A stretch of 64,000 nucleotides of DNA from Sphingomonas elodea ATCC 31461 (GTDB lineage: Bacteria; Pseudomonadota; Alphaproteobacteria; Sphingomonadales; Sphingomonadaceae). Location: positions 42,171 through 106,170 of the forward strand of contig NZ_AGFU01000023.1 of NCBI RefSeq assembly GCF_000226955.1, written 5' to 3'. Of the stretch, positions 55,070-64,000 are shown piece by piece. Each line of letters begins with the position of its first letter. Positions within the stretch are counted from its first letter, which is position 1. The notes under the pieces are model-generated. The model made no database searches. It was given only the letters and a program-made list of their open reading frames with translations, and was not told where the DNA came from. Made by a program: the position numbers and the translations under genes.

Positions 55070-58000
55070 GTGACTAGCCACCTGGCAATATTTTTTCAGC
55101 CAACTTCGTCGCGCGCGCTCGTCCGCGCCGGAGCGTCGATGGCAACGTTGTCACTGGTTTGCACACCTGCACTTGCGGTGGCGCATATCACCGCTGACAC
55201 ACTGCAAGACAGCAACGGCGCACCACAGGAAGCAAATCCGGTGGACGCCACCGGCCAGGACATCGTCGTAACGGGGATTCGCGCCTCGCTGCAAAGTGCA
55301 CGCAACCGTAAGCGTGACGCCGAACAGGTCGTCGACTCCATCACCGCGCAAGATATCGGTGCGCTCCCGGATCGTTCGGTTTCGGAAGCGCTCCAGCGGG
55401 TACCGGGCGTGACGCTCCAGCGTACGAACGAGAATCGTGACCCCGCCCGCCTTTCCTCAGAAGGCGGGGGCGTGTTCATCCGCGGTCTATCCTGGGTTCG
55501 TTCGGAGTTGAACGGCCGCGACGTCTTCTCGGCAAACAACGGCCGCGGCCTTTCGTTCGAGGATGTTTCAGCCGACCTGCTGGTCGGTGTCGACGTGTAC
55601 AAGAACCCCTCCGCCGAACTGATCGAAGGCGGCATCGGCGGCATCGTCAACCTGCGCACCCGCAAGCCATTCGACGCGCCCGGCTATGTCTTCGCGCTGT
55701 CGGGCGATGCCAATTATGCCGATCTGCGCAAGAAGACCTTCTGGTCGGGCAACGCGCTCGCCAGCGGTCGCTGGAACACCTCGCTCGGTGAGATGGGCCT
55801 GCTGCTCAGCTACTCGATCAACAATATCGGCAACCGCACGGATAGCATCACGGCCGGTCGCTACGATCGTGGCACGCTGACCAAGGCGCAGGACGGCCTC
55901 GCCGCGGGCACCAACGTCTACATCCCCGCCGGCATGGGCTTCCGCCGCATCGACTGGCAGCAGAAGCGCACCGCGTTCGACGGCTCGTTCCAGTGGAAGC
56001 CGAGCGACACGCTGACGCTGACCCTGGAAGCACTGATCTCCAAGGCGACGCCGCACGACATCGAATATGCGGTGGGCGACTATGACACGCCCTCGTCGGA
56101 CAATTCGAGCTACAAGTTCGGGCCGAACCGCGAGCTGCAGTCCGGCGTGATCCAGAACCGCAACCTCAATCTCGACACGCGCGCCGGCAGCCAGGACAAG
56201 AAGACCCAGGACTTCTCGGGCAACCTGCGCTGGGTGCCGAACGAGAACTGGGCGGTCAGCGCCGATCTGCAGTACATCAAGTCCACCGCGAAGGTGTACA
56301 GCATGACGGCGTTCACCGGCGCCAACATCCCGACGACGATCGCGTTCGACTTCAGCGGCGACGATCCGTCGATGACGATGACGCCGACCAACAGCAGCCA
56401 GTCGCTCACCAACAAGAATCTCTACTGGTGGGCCGCCGCGATGGATCACATCGAGGACAACGAGGCCGACGAGTGGGCGACGCGCGCCGACGTCGAATAT
56501 ACCTTCACCGACAGCGATTTCCTGAAGTCGATCCGTGTCGGCGGCCGCTATACCGATCGCGCCGCCACCACCCGCCAGAGCAACTATAACTGGGGCCTTC
56601 TCTCGGCGCAGTATTGGCAGCCGGGCAGCGCGGTGTTCCTGAACCAGACCGGCTGGCCGAGCCTGCCGCAGAATCCGGACCTGCCGAACCAGACTCAGCT
56701 TGTTGACTACAACAACTTCTTCCGGGGCAAGGTGCCGTCTCCGGGCGCGGGTTTCTGGTTCCCTTCAGCCAATCTGGTCCAAAACGGTACTGCCTATGCC
56801 AACAGCTATTTGAAGAGCACGCTCTCAAACGGCTGGGGCTGGTCGCCGCTAAGCGACGACTACAGCAAGAATCCGGGTGGTATCAACGACCAGACCGAGA
56901 AGACCTTCGCCGGCTATGCGCTGGCGCGGTTCGGCATGGACAAGAGCCCGCTCGGCCATTTCGACGGCAATATCGGCCTCCGCGTGATTCGTACCGAGAA
57001 CGGCGCGACCGGCACCCCGATCACCGTTGGCGCACCCACCTCATCGCCGAACCTGTGCGTCGTTGGCACGCCGATCACCACCGGTCCGCGCGCGGGCCAG
57101 ACGGTGAACGCTACCGACTGCGCCAACTATGCCGCGGCGTTCAGGTTCGCCGGCGGCACGATCACCCAGCCGACCACGGGCAACGGCTCCTACACCGATG
57201 TGCTGCCCAGCCTGAACCTGCGCTTCTTCCTGAAGGACAATCTCCAGCTGCGCTTCGCTGCGGCCAAGGCGATCGTCCGGCCTACTTTCGCGCAGCTCAA
57301 CCCCTATGTCTCGCTGGGCTACAGCTTCGATTCGGTGACCGGCATCGGCACCGGTGTCGGCGCGAACGGGGCGCTCACCCCCTTCGTCGGCAGTGCAGGC
57401 AACCCGAACCTGAAGCCGACCCGGTCAAATCAGTTCGACATGAGCCTCGAATATTATTTCGGGCGCTCGAACAGCCTGACCTTCGCCGGCTTCTACAAGG
57501 ACATCTCGAACTACATCTTCGCGGGCACAACGAGGCAAACGTTCACCGCGAACGGCCAGACACTGACCTTCGATGTGACACAGCAGACCAACGGTTCGAG
57601 CGGCAAGATCAAGGGCTTCGAGATCGGCTACACGCAGTTCTTCGACATGCTGCCCGGCGCGCTGGGCGGCTTGGGCTTCAGCGGCAACTACACGTTCGTC
57701 GATTCGTCGGGCGGCAAGAACACCGCGGTCAACGTGTTCGATTCGACTCAGGTAACTAACTCGGGTCTCACTCTCCCGCTCGAGGGCTTGTCAAAATACT
57801 CGTACAACGCAGCTCTAGTCTATGAGAAGTACGGCATCTCGGCACGTGCGGCGTACAATTGGCGCTCGCACTATCTGCTCACCACTTCGGCGGCAAACAT
57901 CAACTACCCCGTCTGGTCGGAGAGCTACGGCCAGCTCGACGCATCGATTCTATATTCGGTCAATAAGCACATCAAGATCGGCGTGCAGGGCTATAACCTG

Positions 58001-58108
58001 CTCAACTCGCGGACCTTCCTCGATGTGGGCGATCCCAGTCTGAAGCCCCGCTACGGCTGGACGGACACGGATCGACGCTTCGCTTTCCTGTTCCGCTCCC
58101 TCTTCTGA
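55070..58108 (+). CDS. TonB-dependent receptor, large (oligosaccharide type)
   Basis: This 1012-residue receptor uses GTG 55070, preceded by a near-perfect GAAGGAGGGG ribosome-binding site; upstream in-frame ATGs lack one. A signal-like N-terminus (to about residue 42) is followed by the TonB box and plug of the IROMPs/CirA-like long family: GQDIVVTGIRASLQSARNRK, IGALPDRSVSEALQRVPGVT, FIRGLSWVRSELNGRDVF and GIGGIVNLRTRKPFD. The barrel ends RRFAFLFRSLF. This class of about 1000 residues is typical for plant oligosaccharide uptake in sphingomonads and Caulobacter. It is followed by a clear terminator hairpin and by two halogenase-like genes and GH39. Confidence 0.9.
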   Translation: MTSHLAIFFQPTSSRALVRAGASMATLSLVCTPALAVAHITADTLQDSNGAPQEANPVDATGQDIVVTGIRASLQSARNRKRDAEQVVDSITAQDIGALPDRSVSEALQRVPGVTLQRTNENRDPARLSSEGGGVFIRGLSWVRSELNGRDVFSANNGRGLSFEDVSADLLVGVDVYKNPSAELIEGGIGGIVNLRTRKPFDAPGYVFALSGDANYADLRKKTFWSGNALASGRWNTSLGEMGLLLSYSINNIGNRTDSITAGRYDRGTLTKAQDGLAAGTNVYIPAGMGFRRIDWQQKRTAFDGSFQWKPSDTLTLTLEALISKATPHDIEYAVGDYDTPSSDNSSYKFGPNRELQSGVIQNRNLNLDTRAGSQDKKTQDFSGNLRWVPNENWAVSADLQYIKSTAKVYSMTAFTGANIPTTIAFDFSGDDPSMTMTPTNSSQSLTNKNLYWWAAAMDHIEDNEADEWATRADVEYTFTDSDFLKSIRVGGRYTDRAATTRQSNYNWGLLSAQYWQPGSAVFLNQTGWPSLPQNPDLPNQTQLVDYNNFFRGKVPSPGAGFWFPSANLVQNGTAYANSYLKSTLSNGWGWSPLSDDYSKNPGGINDQTEKTFAGYALARFGMDKSPLGHFDGNIGLRVIRTENGATGTPITVGAPTSSPNLCVVGTPITTGPRAGQTVNATDCANYAAAFRFAGGTITQPTTGNGSYTDVLPSLNLRFFLKDNLQLRFAAAKAIVRPTFAQLNPYVSLGYSFDSVTGIGTGVGANGALTPFVGSAGNPNLKPTRSNQFDMSLEYYFGRSNSLTFAGFYKDISNYIFAGTTRQTFTANGQTLTFDVTQQTNGSSGKIKGFEIGYTQFFDMLPGALGGLGFSGNYTFVDSSGGKNTAVNVFDSTQVTNSGLTLPLEGLSKYSYNAALVYEKYGISARAAYNWRSHYLLTTSAANINYPVWSESYGQLDASILYSVNKHIKIGVQGYNLLNSRTFLDVGDPSLKPRYGWTDTDRRFAFLFRSLF

Positions 58109-58127
58109 CTATTCCCCTCCTCCTCAG

Positions 58128-58160
58128 CCCCCGGTACGCATCGTGCCGGGGGTGCCTTTT
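58128..58160 (+). terminator. Rho-independent terminator after the TonB receptor
   Basis: CCCCCGGTAC (58128-58137) pairs with GTGCCGGGGG (58143-58152), allowing one G-T pair, followed by TGCCTTTT. This would end or attenuate the receptor message before the halogenase-like genes. Confidence 0.7.
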
Positions 58161-58223
58161 ATGATATTCACCGGCTCCGCTTGAGCTTGTTGTGGCGATC
58201 GGCATAACGGGACGTTCCGGGCA

Positions 58224-59720
58224 GTGACCAAACACCTCATCATCGCAGGCGGCGGCAGTGCCGGATGGATGGCGGCCGCGATGTTCGCCCGACTGCGGCC
58301 GGCACCCGGTACGCGCATCACACTTGTTGAATCGAACGCCATCGGCACGATCGGCGTCGGCGAGGCAACCGTGCCGATTCTGCAGGAGTTCAACCGCCTG
58401 CTCGGCCTGCACGAGCCCGAATTTGTCGCCGCGACCCAGGGCAGCTTCAAGCTGGGCATCGAGTTCGTAGACTGGGGGCAGCGGGGTAACCGCCACTTCC
58501 ACGGTTTTGGCGATCATGGCGCCCCGATCGGGGGTGTCACCCCGCACCATCACTGGCATCGCCTTCGCGACGCAGGCCGCCTTGCCGATCCGATCGACGC
58601 CTGGTCGATGCCCGCCCGCGCCGCTGCACAGGATAAGTTCGCGCCGCCCGAGGCCTTGCGCGGCGAAGCCGCGGAGTATCGCTATGCCTATCATTTAGAC
58701 GCTGGCCTCTATGCCCGGCTGCTGCGCGACTATGCCGAGGCGCGCGGCGTCACCCGCGTGGAGGGCCGCATCCTCGACGTCGCGCGCGATGCCGAGACCG
58801 GCGACCTTACCGCGCTGCTGCTGGAGGGCGACCGCCGGCTGGAGGGCGACCTGTTCCTCGACTGCACCGGCTTCGCCAGCCAGTTGCTCGGCCAGCGCCT
58901 GGGCGTCGGCTTTGTCGACTGGTCGCATTGGCTGCCGGCCAACCGCGCGCTGGCGCTGGGCTGCACCCGCGCCGGGCGCTTCACCCCCTTCACCCGATCG
59001 ACCGCGCACGCCGCCGGCTGGCAGTGGCGCATCCCGCTCCAGCACCGCACCGGCAACGGCCTGGTCTACAGCAGCGCGCACCTTTCCGACGACGAGGCGG
59101 CGGCGCTGCTCCAGGCCAATCTCGACGGCGAGGCGATCGGCGACCCGCGGCTGCTGCGCTTCACCACCGGCCGCCGCGAACGCTTCTGGGCGCACAATGT
59201 CGTCGGTATCGGGCTGGCGGCGGGCTTCATGGAGCCGCTCGAATCGACCAGCCTGCAACTGGTCCAGACCGGCCTTGCCCGGCTGGCCGAACTGTTGCCG
59301 AACGGGCCGGCCGATCCCGCCATCGTCGCCGAGTACAACCGCGAGACGACCGGCGAGTATGAACGAATCCGCGACTTCCTGATTGCGCATTACTGCATCA
59401 GCCAGCGCGCCGAGCCTTTCTGGCGCGACATGGCCGGCATGGCGCTGCCCGACACGCTGGCGCACAAGCTGGCGCTGTGGGACGCCATGGGGCGGGTGCC
59501 CATGTTCGATCTGGAATCGCACCAGGAGCCGAGCTGGGTCTCGATCCTGCTCGGCCAGCAGCGCTTGCCGCGCGGCCGTGACCCCGCCGCCGACCGCCCC
59601 CCGCTCGACAGCCTTGCCACGCTCTTCGCGCAGCGCGAGGCGGTGCTGACCACCGCAACCCACCGCCTGCCGCCGCACGACCATTTCGTCGCGCGCACCT
59701 GCCAGGCCGACGCGGCATGA
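58224..59720 (+). CDS. Tryptophan-halogenase-family flavoprotein
   Basis: This 498-residue family member uses GTG 58224. GGGSAGWM lies at 10-16, the likely catalytic Lys is in GSFKLGIEF (K76), then [15 protein letters not shown], and the Glu is in [14 protein letters not shown]. All key halogenase positions seen in PrnA are kept. It lies after a TonB receptor, and its stop overlaps the start of a second paralogue. No secondary-metabolite genes are present, so the substrate may be a plant aromatic or a cell component linked to polysaccharide use (inference). Confidence 0.86.
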   Translation: MTKHLIIAGGGSAGWMAAAMFARLRPAPGTRITLVESNAIGTIGVGEATVPILQEFNRLLGLHEPEFVAATQGSFKLGIEFVDWGQRGNRHFHGFGDHGAPIGGVTPHHHWHRLRDAGRLADPIDAWSMPARAAAQDKFAPPEALRGEAAEYRYAYHLDAGLYARLLRDYAEARGVTRVEGRILDVARDAETGDLTALLLEGDRRLEGDLFLDCTGFASQLLGQRLGVGFVDWSHWLPANRALALGCTRAGRFTPFTRSTAHAAGWQWRIPLQHRTGNGLVYSSAHLSDDEAAALLQANLDGEAIGDPRLLRFTTGRRERFWAHNVVGIGLAAGFMEPLESTSLQLVQTGLARLAELLPNGPADPAIVAEYNRETTGEYERIRDFLIAHYCISQRAEPFWRDMAGMALPDTLAHKLALWDAMGRVPMFDLESHQEPSWVSILLGQQRLPRGRDPAADRPPLDSLATLFAQREAVLTTATHRLPPHDHFVARTCQADAA

Positions 59721-61225
59721 ACCCGCCGCTTTCCCGCGTGGTGATCGCCGGCGGCGGCAGTGCCGGCTGGATGGCAGCGGCCGCACTGTCGCAGGCACTC
59801 AGCGGCACCGGCATCGCCATCACGCTGGTCGAATCCGAGGAGATCGGCACCGTCGGCGTCGGCGAGGCGACGATCCCGCCGATCCACGGCTTCAACCAGA
59901 TGATCGGCGTGGACGAGACCGAATTCGTCAAGGCGACGCGCGGCACCTTCAAGCTGGGCATCGAGTTTGTCGATTGGTGGCGGCGCGGCCACCGCTATTT
60001 CCACCCTTTCGGCCGCTATGGCGACGATTTCGGGCTGGTGCCGTTCCACCAGCAATGGCTCGCCGCGCGTGCCGAAGGCGACTCGGCCCCGCTCGGCGCC
60101 TATTCGCTGTCGACGCTCGCCGCGATGAACGGCCGCTTTGGCTTGCCTCAGGGCGGCGGCAACAGTGTCTATGCCACCTATGGCTATGCCTATCATTTCG
60201 ATGCGGGCCTCTATGCGGCCTATCTGCGCCAGCGCTCAGTAGCGCGCGGCGTTGTGCGGCACGAAGGCAGGATCGCAGTGGTGCACCTAGACGAGAGCAT
60301 CGGTCATGTCACTGCGCTGCAGCTGGAGGATGGCCGCCGGATCGCGGGCGACCTGTTCCTCGATTGCACCGGCTTTCGCGGGCTGCTGATCGGCGAGGTG
60401 ATGGGCGTCCCCTATCAGGACTGGTCGCACTGGCTGCCGGCGAACCGCGCCGTCGCCGTGCCGACCGCGGCGGCGGGGCCGCCCACCCCCTATACCCGCA
60501 GCATCGCCCGCGACGCCGGCTGGCAATGGCGGATCCCGCTCCAGCACCGGATAGGCAACGGCCATGTCTTCTGCGACGGATTTACCAGCGACGCCGCGGC
60601 CGAGGCGCTCCTGCTCGACAATCTCGACGCAGCACCGATCGGCGAGCCGCGCCATTTGCGCTTCACCACCGGGCGCCGCGAAACCCCGTGGGCAGGCAAT
60701 GTCATCGCGGTAGGGTTGTCCTCGGGCTTTCTCGAGCCGCTGGAATCGACCAGCCTGCACCTGATACAGAGCGCGATCACGCTGCTGCTGCAATGGTTTC
60801 CGGATCGCGGCTTCGATCCCGGGGTGCGCGCGGAATATAATCGTCTGGCGGCTCGCGAATGGGACACGATCCGCGACTTCCTGATCCTCCACTATATTGC
60901 CACTGAGCGCGACGAAACGCCGTTCTGGCGACATTGCCGCGCGATCACCCCGCCCGACTCCCTTGCCGAGAAGATTGCGATGTTCGCGCGCAACGGGCGA
61001 TTACTCGCGCGCGAGGGCGACCTGTTTATGGACTCGAGCTGGCTGGCGGTCCTAATGGGACAGGGCGTGGTGCCGCAGGGCCATGACTCCCTTGCAGCGG
61101 GTATTCCGCCGAACCACCGCCGCAAGATCCTGACGGCAATGCGCACAGTGATCGCGGAGACCGCCGCGGGACTTCCGCCGCATGGCAAGACGGTCGAACA
61201 ACTTTATTCAGCCGGTCAGGGATGA
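59717..61225 (+). CDS. Tryptophan-halogenase-family flavoprotein, second paralogue
   Basis: This 502-residue protein overlaps the previous gene (ATGA). GGGSAGWM is at 12-19, the Lys in GTFKLGIEF (K79, the same number as in PrnA), [15 protein letters not shown], and the Glu in [14 protein letters not shown]. It is closer in phrasing to the protein at 12882 ([19 protein letters not shown]) than to its neighbour, so the pair is not a simple recent duplication. It may form a heteromer or act on a related substrate. Confidence 0.86.
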   Translation: MNPPLSRVVIAGGGSAGWMAAAALSQALSGTGIAITLVESEEIGTVGVGEATIPPIHGFNQMIGVDETEFVKATRGTFKLGIEFVDWWRRGHRYFHPFGRYGDDFGLVPFHQQWLAARAEGDSAPLGAYSLSTLAAMNGRFGLPQGGGNSVYATYGYAYHFDAGLYAAYLRQRSVARGVVRHEGRIAVVHLDESIGHVTALQLEDGRRIAGDLFLDCTGFRGLLIGEVMGVPYQDWSHWLPANRAVAVPTAAAGPPTPYTRSIARDAGWQWRIPLQHRIGNGHVFCDGFTSDAAAEALLLDNLDAAPIGEPRHLRFTTGRRETPWAGNVIAVGLSSGFLEPLESTSLHLIQSAITLLLQWFPDRGFDPGVRAEYNRLAAREWDTIRDFLILHYIATERDETPFWRHCRAITPPDSLAEKIAMFARNGRLLAREGDLFMDSSWLAVLMGQGVVPQGHDSLAAGIPPNHRRKILTAMRTVIAETAAGLPPHGKTVEQLYSAGQG

Positions 61226-61362
61226 GCCACACCGGTTATACGCGGGTCCGCGATACTTCATCGACGGCCACGGCACCGCTTCACCGGGCAAGGCGGCAAG
61301 ACTTAACAATCACCCCGCCCGGCATCGGCAGTAATCGCAATTTAATGCTTTGGAAGAAAGCC

Positions 61363-62985
61363 ATGACGAACCCTGCGCCAAAAGCCCTATTCCGCTGGAC
61401 GCTGGCGGTACTCGCCCTCCTCTCCGTTCCGATTGCGCCGGGGGCGGCCGCCGCGCAGACTTTGACCAAGGCGACGGCGCGCCATGTCAATGTCGACTTG
61501 CGGAACGCCGGGGCCGCGCTCGACCGTTCGTTCAACCTCTCGGTCGGCAGCGACTATGCCGGCACTATGCTGCGCCCCGAAAACCTGGAGCAGCTTCGCA
61601 TTGCCCGCGACGAACTGGGCTTTCGCTATATCCGCTTCCACGCGATCTTCCACGATAAGCTCCGCATCGTGAGGGTCGATAATGGCCGCACGGTCTACGA
61701 TTGGCGCAAGGTCGACCAGCTGTACGATGCCTTCCTGGCCATGGGCATCCGGCCGTTTGTCGAATTGGGCTTTACGCCCGAAGCCATGGCGACGTCGAAG
61801 CAGACGATCTTCTACTGGAAGGGCAATACCTCGCATCCGGAACCCAGGGCATGGGTCGCGCTGGTCGACGCTTTCGTGCGCCACGTCCGCGAGCGGTACG
61901 GCGCGACGGAGGTCAGGCGCTGGTACTTCGAGGTATGGAATGAGCCCAACCTCGGCGGCTTCTGGGAGAACGCCAATCAGAACGCCTATTTCGAACTGTA
62001 CGAAATCACCGCCCGAGCGATTAAGGCTATTGATCCAAGGATTCGCGTCGGGGGGCCGGCCACCGCCGGCGCCGGATGGGTTTCTGAGTTCTTAGACCAT
62101 GCTACTAGGCGCCACATACCGGTCGATTTCGTCTCTACCCACACCTATGGCGTAGATGGCGGTTTCCTCGACGAGACCGGGCAGGACGACAACAAGCTAT
62201 CGACCAATCCGGACGCCGTGATCGCCGACGTCCTGAAAGTGCGCCGGCAGATCGCCGTGTCGAAGTTCCGCGGCATCCCGCTCTTCTTCACCGAGTGGAG
62301 CGCGAGCTACAATCCGCGCGATCCGGTGCATGATTCCTACATCAGTGCCGCCTACGTCCTTACGAAGCTCAAGGCGACGCGTGGCATCGCTCAGGGCATG
62401 AGCTACTGGACCTACAGCGACCTGTTCGAGGAAGCCGGGCCGCCGCCCACCCCCTTCCATGGCGGCTTCGGCCTGATGAACCGCGAAGGCATCCGCAAGC
62501 CAGCTTGGTTCGCCTTCAAATATCTGAACCAGCTCCGCGGCCGGGACGTGCCATTGTCGGACGATCAGAGCATCGTCGCAACCGACGGTGGTCGCACCGG
62601 CATCCTGCTCTGGGACTGGCAGCAACCCGTCCAAACGATCAGCAATCGCCCGTTCTTCACCAAGGTGCTGCCCGCACAGCCTGCACCGGCAACCACGCTC
62701 CGCGTTTCCGGGATGAAGCCCGGCCCTTATCGGCTCAGCGTGCGCCGAACCGGATTTCGCGCCAACGACGCGCATACCCGCTACCTGGAAATGAAATCTC
62801 CGGAGTCGCTCAGCGCCTCGCAGCGAGAGGAGCTCGAACGGCTGACCCTCGACCTCCCCGAAATCAGTCGCCCCATTCGCGTGGGTGCGGACGGCCGCTT
62901 CACGCTTCCCCTAGCGATGCGCGCAAACGATGTCGTGCTGGTCCTCGTCGAACCGCTGGCGACAAAGCCCAAGCAGCGTAGATGA
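61363..62985 (+). CDS. GH39 family beta-xylosidase-like enzyme
   Basis: This 540-residue exported protein starts at ATG 61363, preceded by GGAAGAAAG; ATG 61345 and 61222 are weaker. Its signal peptide ends near AAAQT. The GH39 barrel has the acid/base Glu in FEVWNEPNLGGFW (E194) and the nucleophile in LFFTEWSASYN (E311), plus HTYGVDGGFLDE. The C-terminal beta-sandwich is typical. Likely substrate: xylo-oligosaccharides or another pentose side chain taken from pectin. It closes the TonB-halogenase-halogenase operon-like run. Confidence 0.88.
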   Translation: MTNPAPKALFRWTLAVLALLSVPIAPGAAAAQTLTKATARHVNVDLRNAGAALDRSFNLSVGSDYAGTMLRPENLEQLRIARDELGFRYIRFHAIFHDKLRIVRVDNGRTVYDWRKVDQLYDAFLAMGIRPFVELGFTPEAMATSKQTIFYWKGNTSHPEPRAWVALVDAFVRHVRERYGATEVRRWYFEVWNEPNLGGFWENANQNAYFELYEITARAIKAIDPRIRVGGPATAGAGWVSEFLDHATRRHIPVDFVSTHTYGVDGGFLDETGQDDNKLSTNPDAVIADVLKVRRQIAVSKFRGIPLFFTEWSASYNPRDPVHDSYISAAYVLTKLKATRGIAQGMSYWTYSDLFEEAGPPPTPFHGGFGLMNREGIRKPAWFAFKYLNQLRGRDVPLSDDQSIVATDGGRTGILLWDWQQPVQTISNRPFFTKVLPAQPAPATTLRVSGMKPGPYRLSVRRTGFRANDAHTRYLEMKSPESLSASQREELERLTLDLPEISRPIRVGADGRFTLPLAMRANDVVLVLVEPLATKPKQRR

Positions 62986-63541
62986 CCCGATCGCCTGCAA
63001 AAGCCCGGTGCATGCTCCAGACATGCCGCGGCAGACCCGATCGTCCGCCCGAAATTGGCCGCTTTAACCCCGCCCGCTTCTGGCATGCCGTAAAGAAGAA
63101 CTACCCCATGTCGATCCGCCGTCCGGCGCGTCTTGTGGACTCCCTGGCCTCCGCTTTTCCCGTTACCGCCTAGGGGCAGAAAATCCTCCAGCGCAAAGGC
63201 AGCTTGGCTTCGGTCCAAAACCTACGTGCCCATATCGTCCACGTGACGCTCGCGCTAGATCCCTCGGAGATCGACAAGGGCGGCGGCCATAGCATCCTTA
63301 CAAAGCCGGAGACGGGTAGCAGTACCCGCATGCGGTTAGTTCGTGCCGGCCCGTGCTCAGGTTGTCCGACCACGTCCTGCAGGCTTGGATGAACTCCGAC
63401 ATAGGGCAATTGACGATATAAGCATCAAAGTCATGCCATTTGCGGCAGGCATCGGCCGTGTGCCACGCTGCGCCCAGCGTAGGATTGGGACGTGCGCCCC
63501 TGTCCCGGAAATACCTCCGGTCAGAACGAGAGATCCGGCGC
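62986..63541. other. Gene-free stretch after the GH39 gene
   Basis: Several short open frames exist on both strands, but none has a ribosome-binding site or recognisable similarity. The stretch probably contains worn-out sequence from past insertions, because a palindrome and IS3/sensor-kinase debris follow directly. Confidence 0.45.
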
Positions 63542-63573
63542 TTCATCGGCCGGGGTTAACCCCGGCCGATGAA
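63542..63573. repeat. Perfect 32-bp palindrome
   Basis: The left arm TTCATCGGCCGGGGTT (63542-63557) is followed with no spacer by its exact complement (63558-63573). The bases just outside do not pair, so it is exactly 32 bp. It coincides with the end of the IS3-like fragment on the minus strand and could be two abutting inverted IS ends, a terminator or a dimeric protein site. Confidence 0.8.
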
Positions 63574-63863
63574 CCAAATTCGGCCAGTGTCAGGAACCCC
63601 AGGGATAGGTAAGGTCGGCTCTCATTGAAATCCGCCCGACACGCTTCGATCTTGGCCCAGGCGTCGTCCAATGCCGGCGCGCACGAACGCGGTCTGGGAA
63701 TCATGCTCGATTCCATGACCTTCGCCAGATCGGTACCCACCGCCTGGGCGATCAGGCGGCACCCTTCGGTGAGGATCTGGTCGAGGTCTTCATGATCGAG
63801 CACGAAATCGCCAAAGTCGGCCAGTGCCTGCTAACGTCGCATCAGCTCTTCGAGGTCATCCAT
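63543..63863 (-). pseudogene. Broken sensor-kinase N-terminus fused to an IS3 transposase tail
   Basis: From ATG 63863 the frame reads MDDLEELMRR, then TAG (63833-63831), then QALADFGDFVLDHEDLDQIL, TEGCRLIAQAVGTDLAKVME. This looks like the start of a GAF-domain sensor kinase with a nonsense codon at position 11. After about residue 53 the frame switches to AWAKIEACRADFNESRPYLS, LGFLTLAEF, which resembles the end of an IS3-family OrfB transposase. Both halves are incomplete. The remaining 63864-64000 shows no gene. Confidence 0.6.
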
Positions 63864-64000
63864 AAGGGTAGAACGCCTCAATGCCGTGTTGGTACTACCG
63901 ATTGCACCGGATTTTCCTCGTGCCGAGAGGCCCCCTCGTCTAGAGTGGATTTCGATCGAGCTGAATCGTCGAGGGATTCCCAAAGGGGCCGCGTTCTGAT

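Noticed and set aside
62986-63541. Several 60-145 codon frames on both strands
   Set aside because: They overlap each other, lack ribosome-binding sites and show no domain features; the region is treated as gene-free.

Overview
The window looks like chromosomal DNA of a Sphingomonas-like alphaproteobacterium. It is GC-rich throughout, packed with TonB-dependent receptors and glycoside hydrolases, and carries typical sphingomonad families (tryptophan-halogenase-like flavoproteins beside TonB receptors, SleB-type cell wall hydrolase, NodT-type outer membrane factor, Cds1-like PLP enzyme). This assignment rests on gene content only. I saw no rRNA, tRNA or CRISPR array.

Layout. 1-6.5 kb: the end of an outer-membrane protein, a 1243-residue secreted LamG protein, a small conserved-looking protein and an ABC exporter pair. 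6.5-14.4 kb: a sucrose/fructan locus (MFS transporter, GH68 enzyme, LacI regulator, TonB receptor, halogenase-like flavoprotein) with three copies of one palindromic operator. 14.7-19.3 kb: a SleB-like hydrolase, then an O-acetylation operon on the minus strand (two SGNH hydrolases, an MBOAT acyltransferase, a small membrane protein). 19.5-22.6 kb: M3 peptidase and PLP enzyme. 22.8-28.1 kb: GH2, GH95 and a 5'-truncated glycosidase remnant. 28.4-30.6 kb: PaiB-like protein, OxyR-type LysR regulator, small exported protein.

30.8-35 kb is the most interesting part: a metal-stress RiPP (bufferin/MNIO) locus. An ECF sigma factor and its membrane anti-sigma factor sit between two cysteine-rich exported precursor peptides of different families. 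One precursor is followed by a DoxX protein, the other by the MNIO (DUF692) enzyme and its DUF2063 partner. All three transcription units carry the same promoter, TGTAACC-N16-CGTA, and each precursor gene is followed by a perfect GC-rich hairpin before the next gene. The single MNIO is the only candidate in view to modify both precursors.

35-38 kb: a TadE/TadE/TadG-like operon. 38-39 kb: GH43. 39.4-50.7 kb: an insertion-sequence-bounded island. An ISNCY-type element and an amber-interrupted IS1182-type element lie on the left, and an internally deleted ISNCY copy and a structured repeat lie on the right. Between them is a two-component system divergent from a complete RND efflux operon. 50.8-63 kb: a second polysaccharide region with GH35, GH28, a large TonB receptor, two halogenase-like flavoproteins and GH39, scattered with transposase remnants. 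The right edge holds a perfect 32-bp palindrome and a broken sensor-kinase/IS3 fragment.
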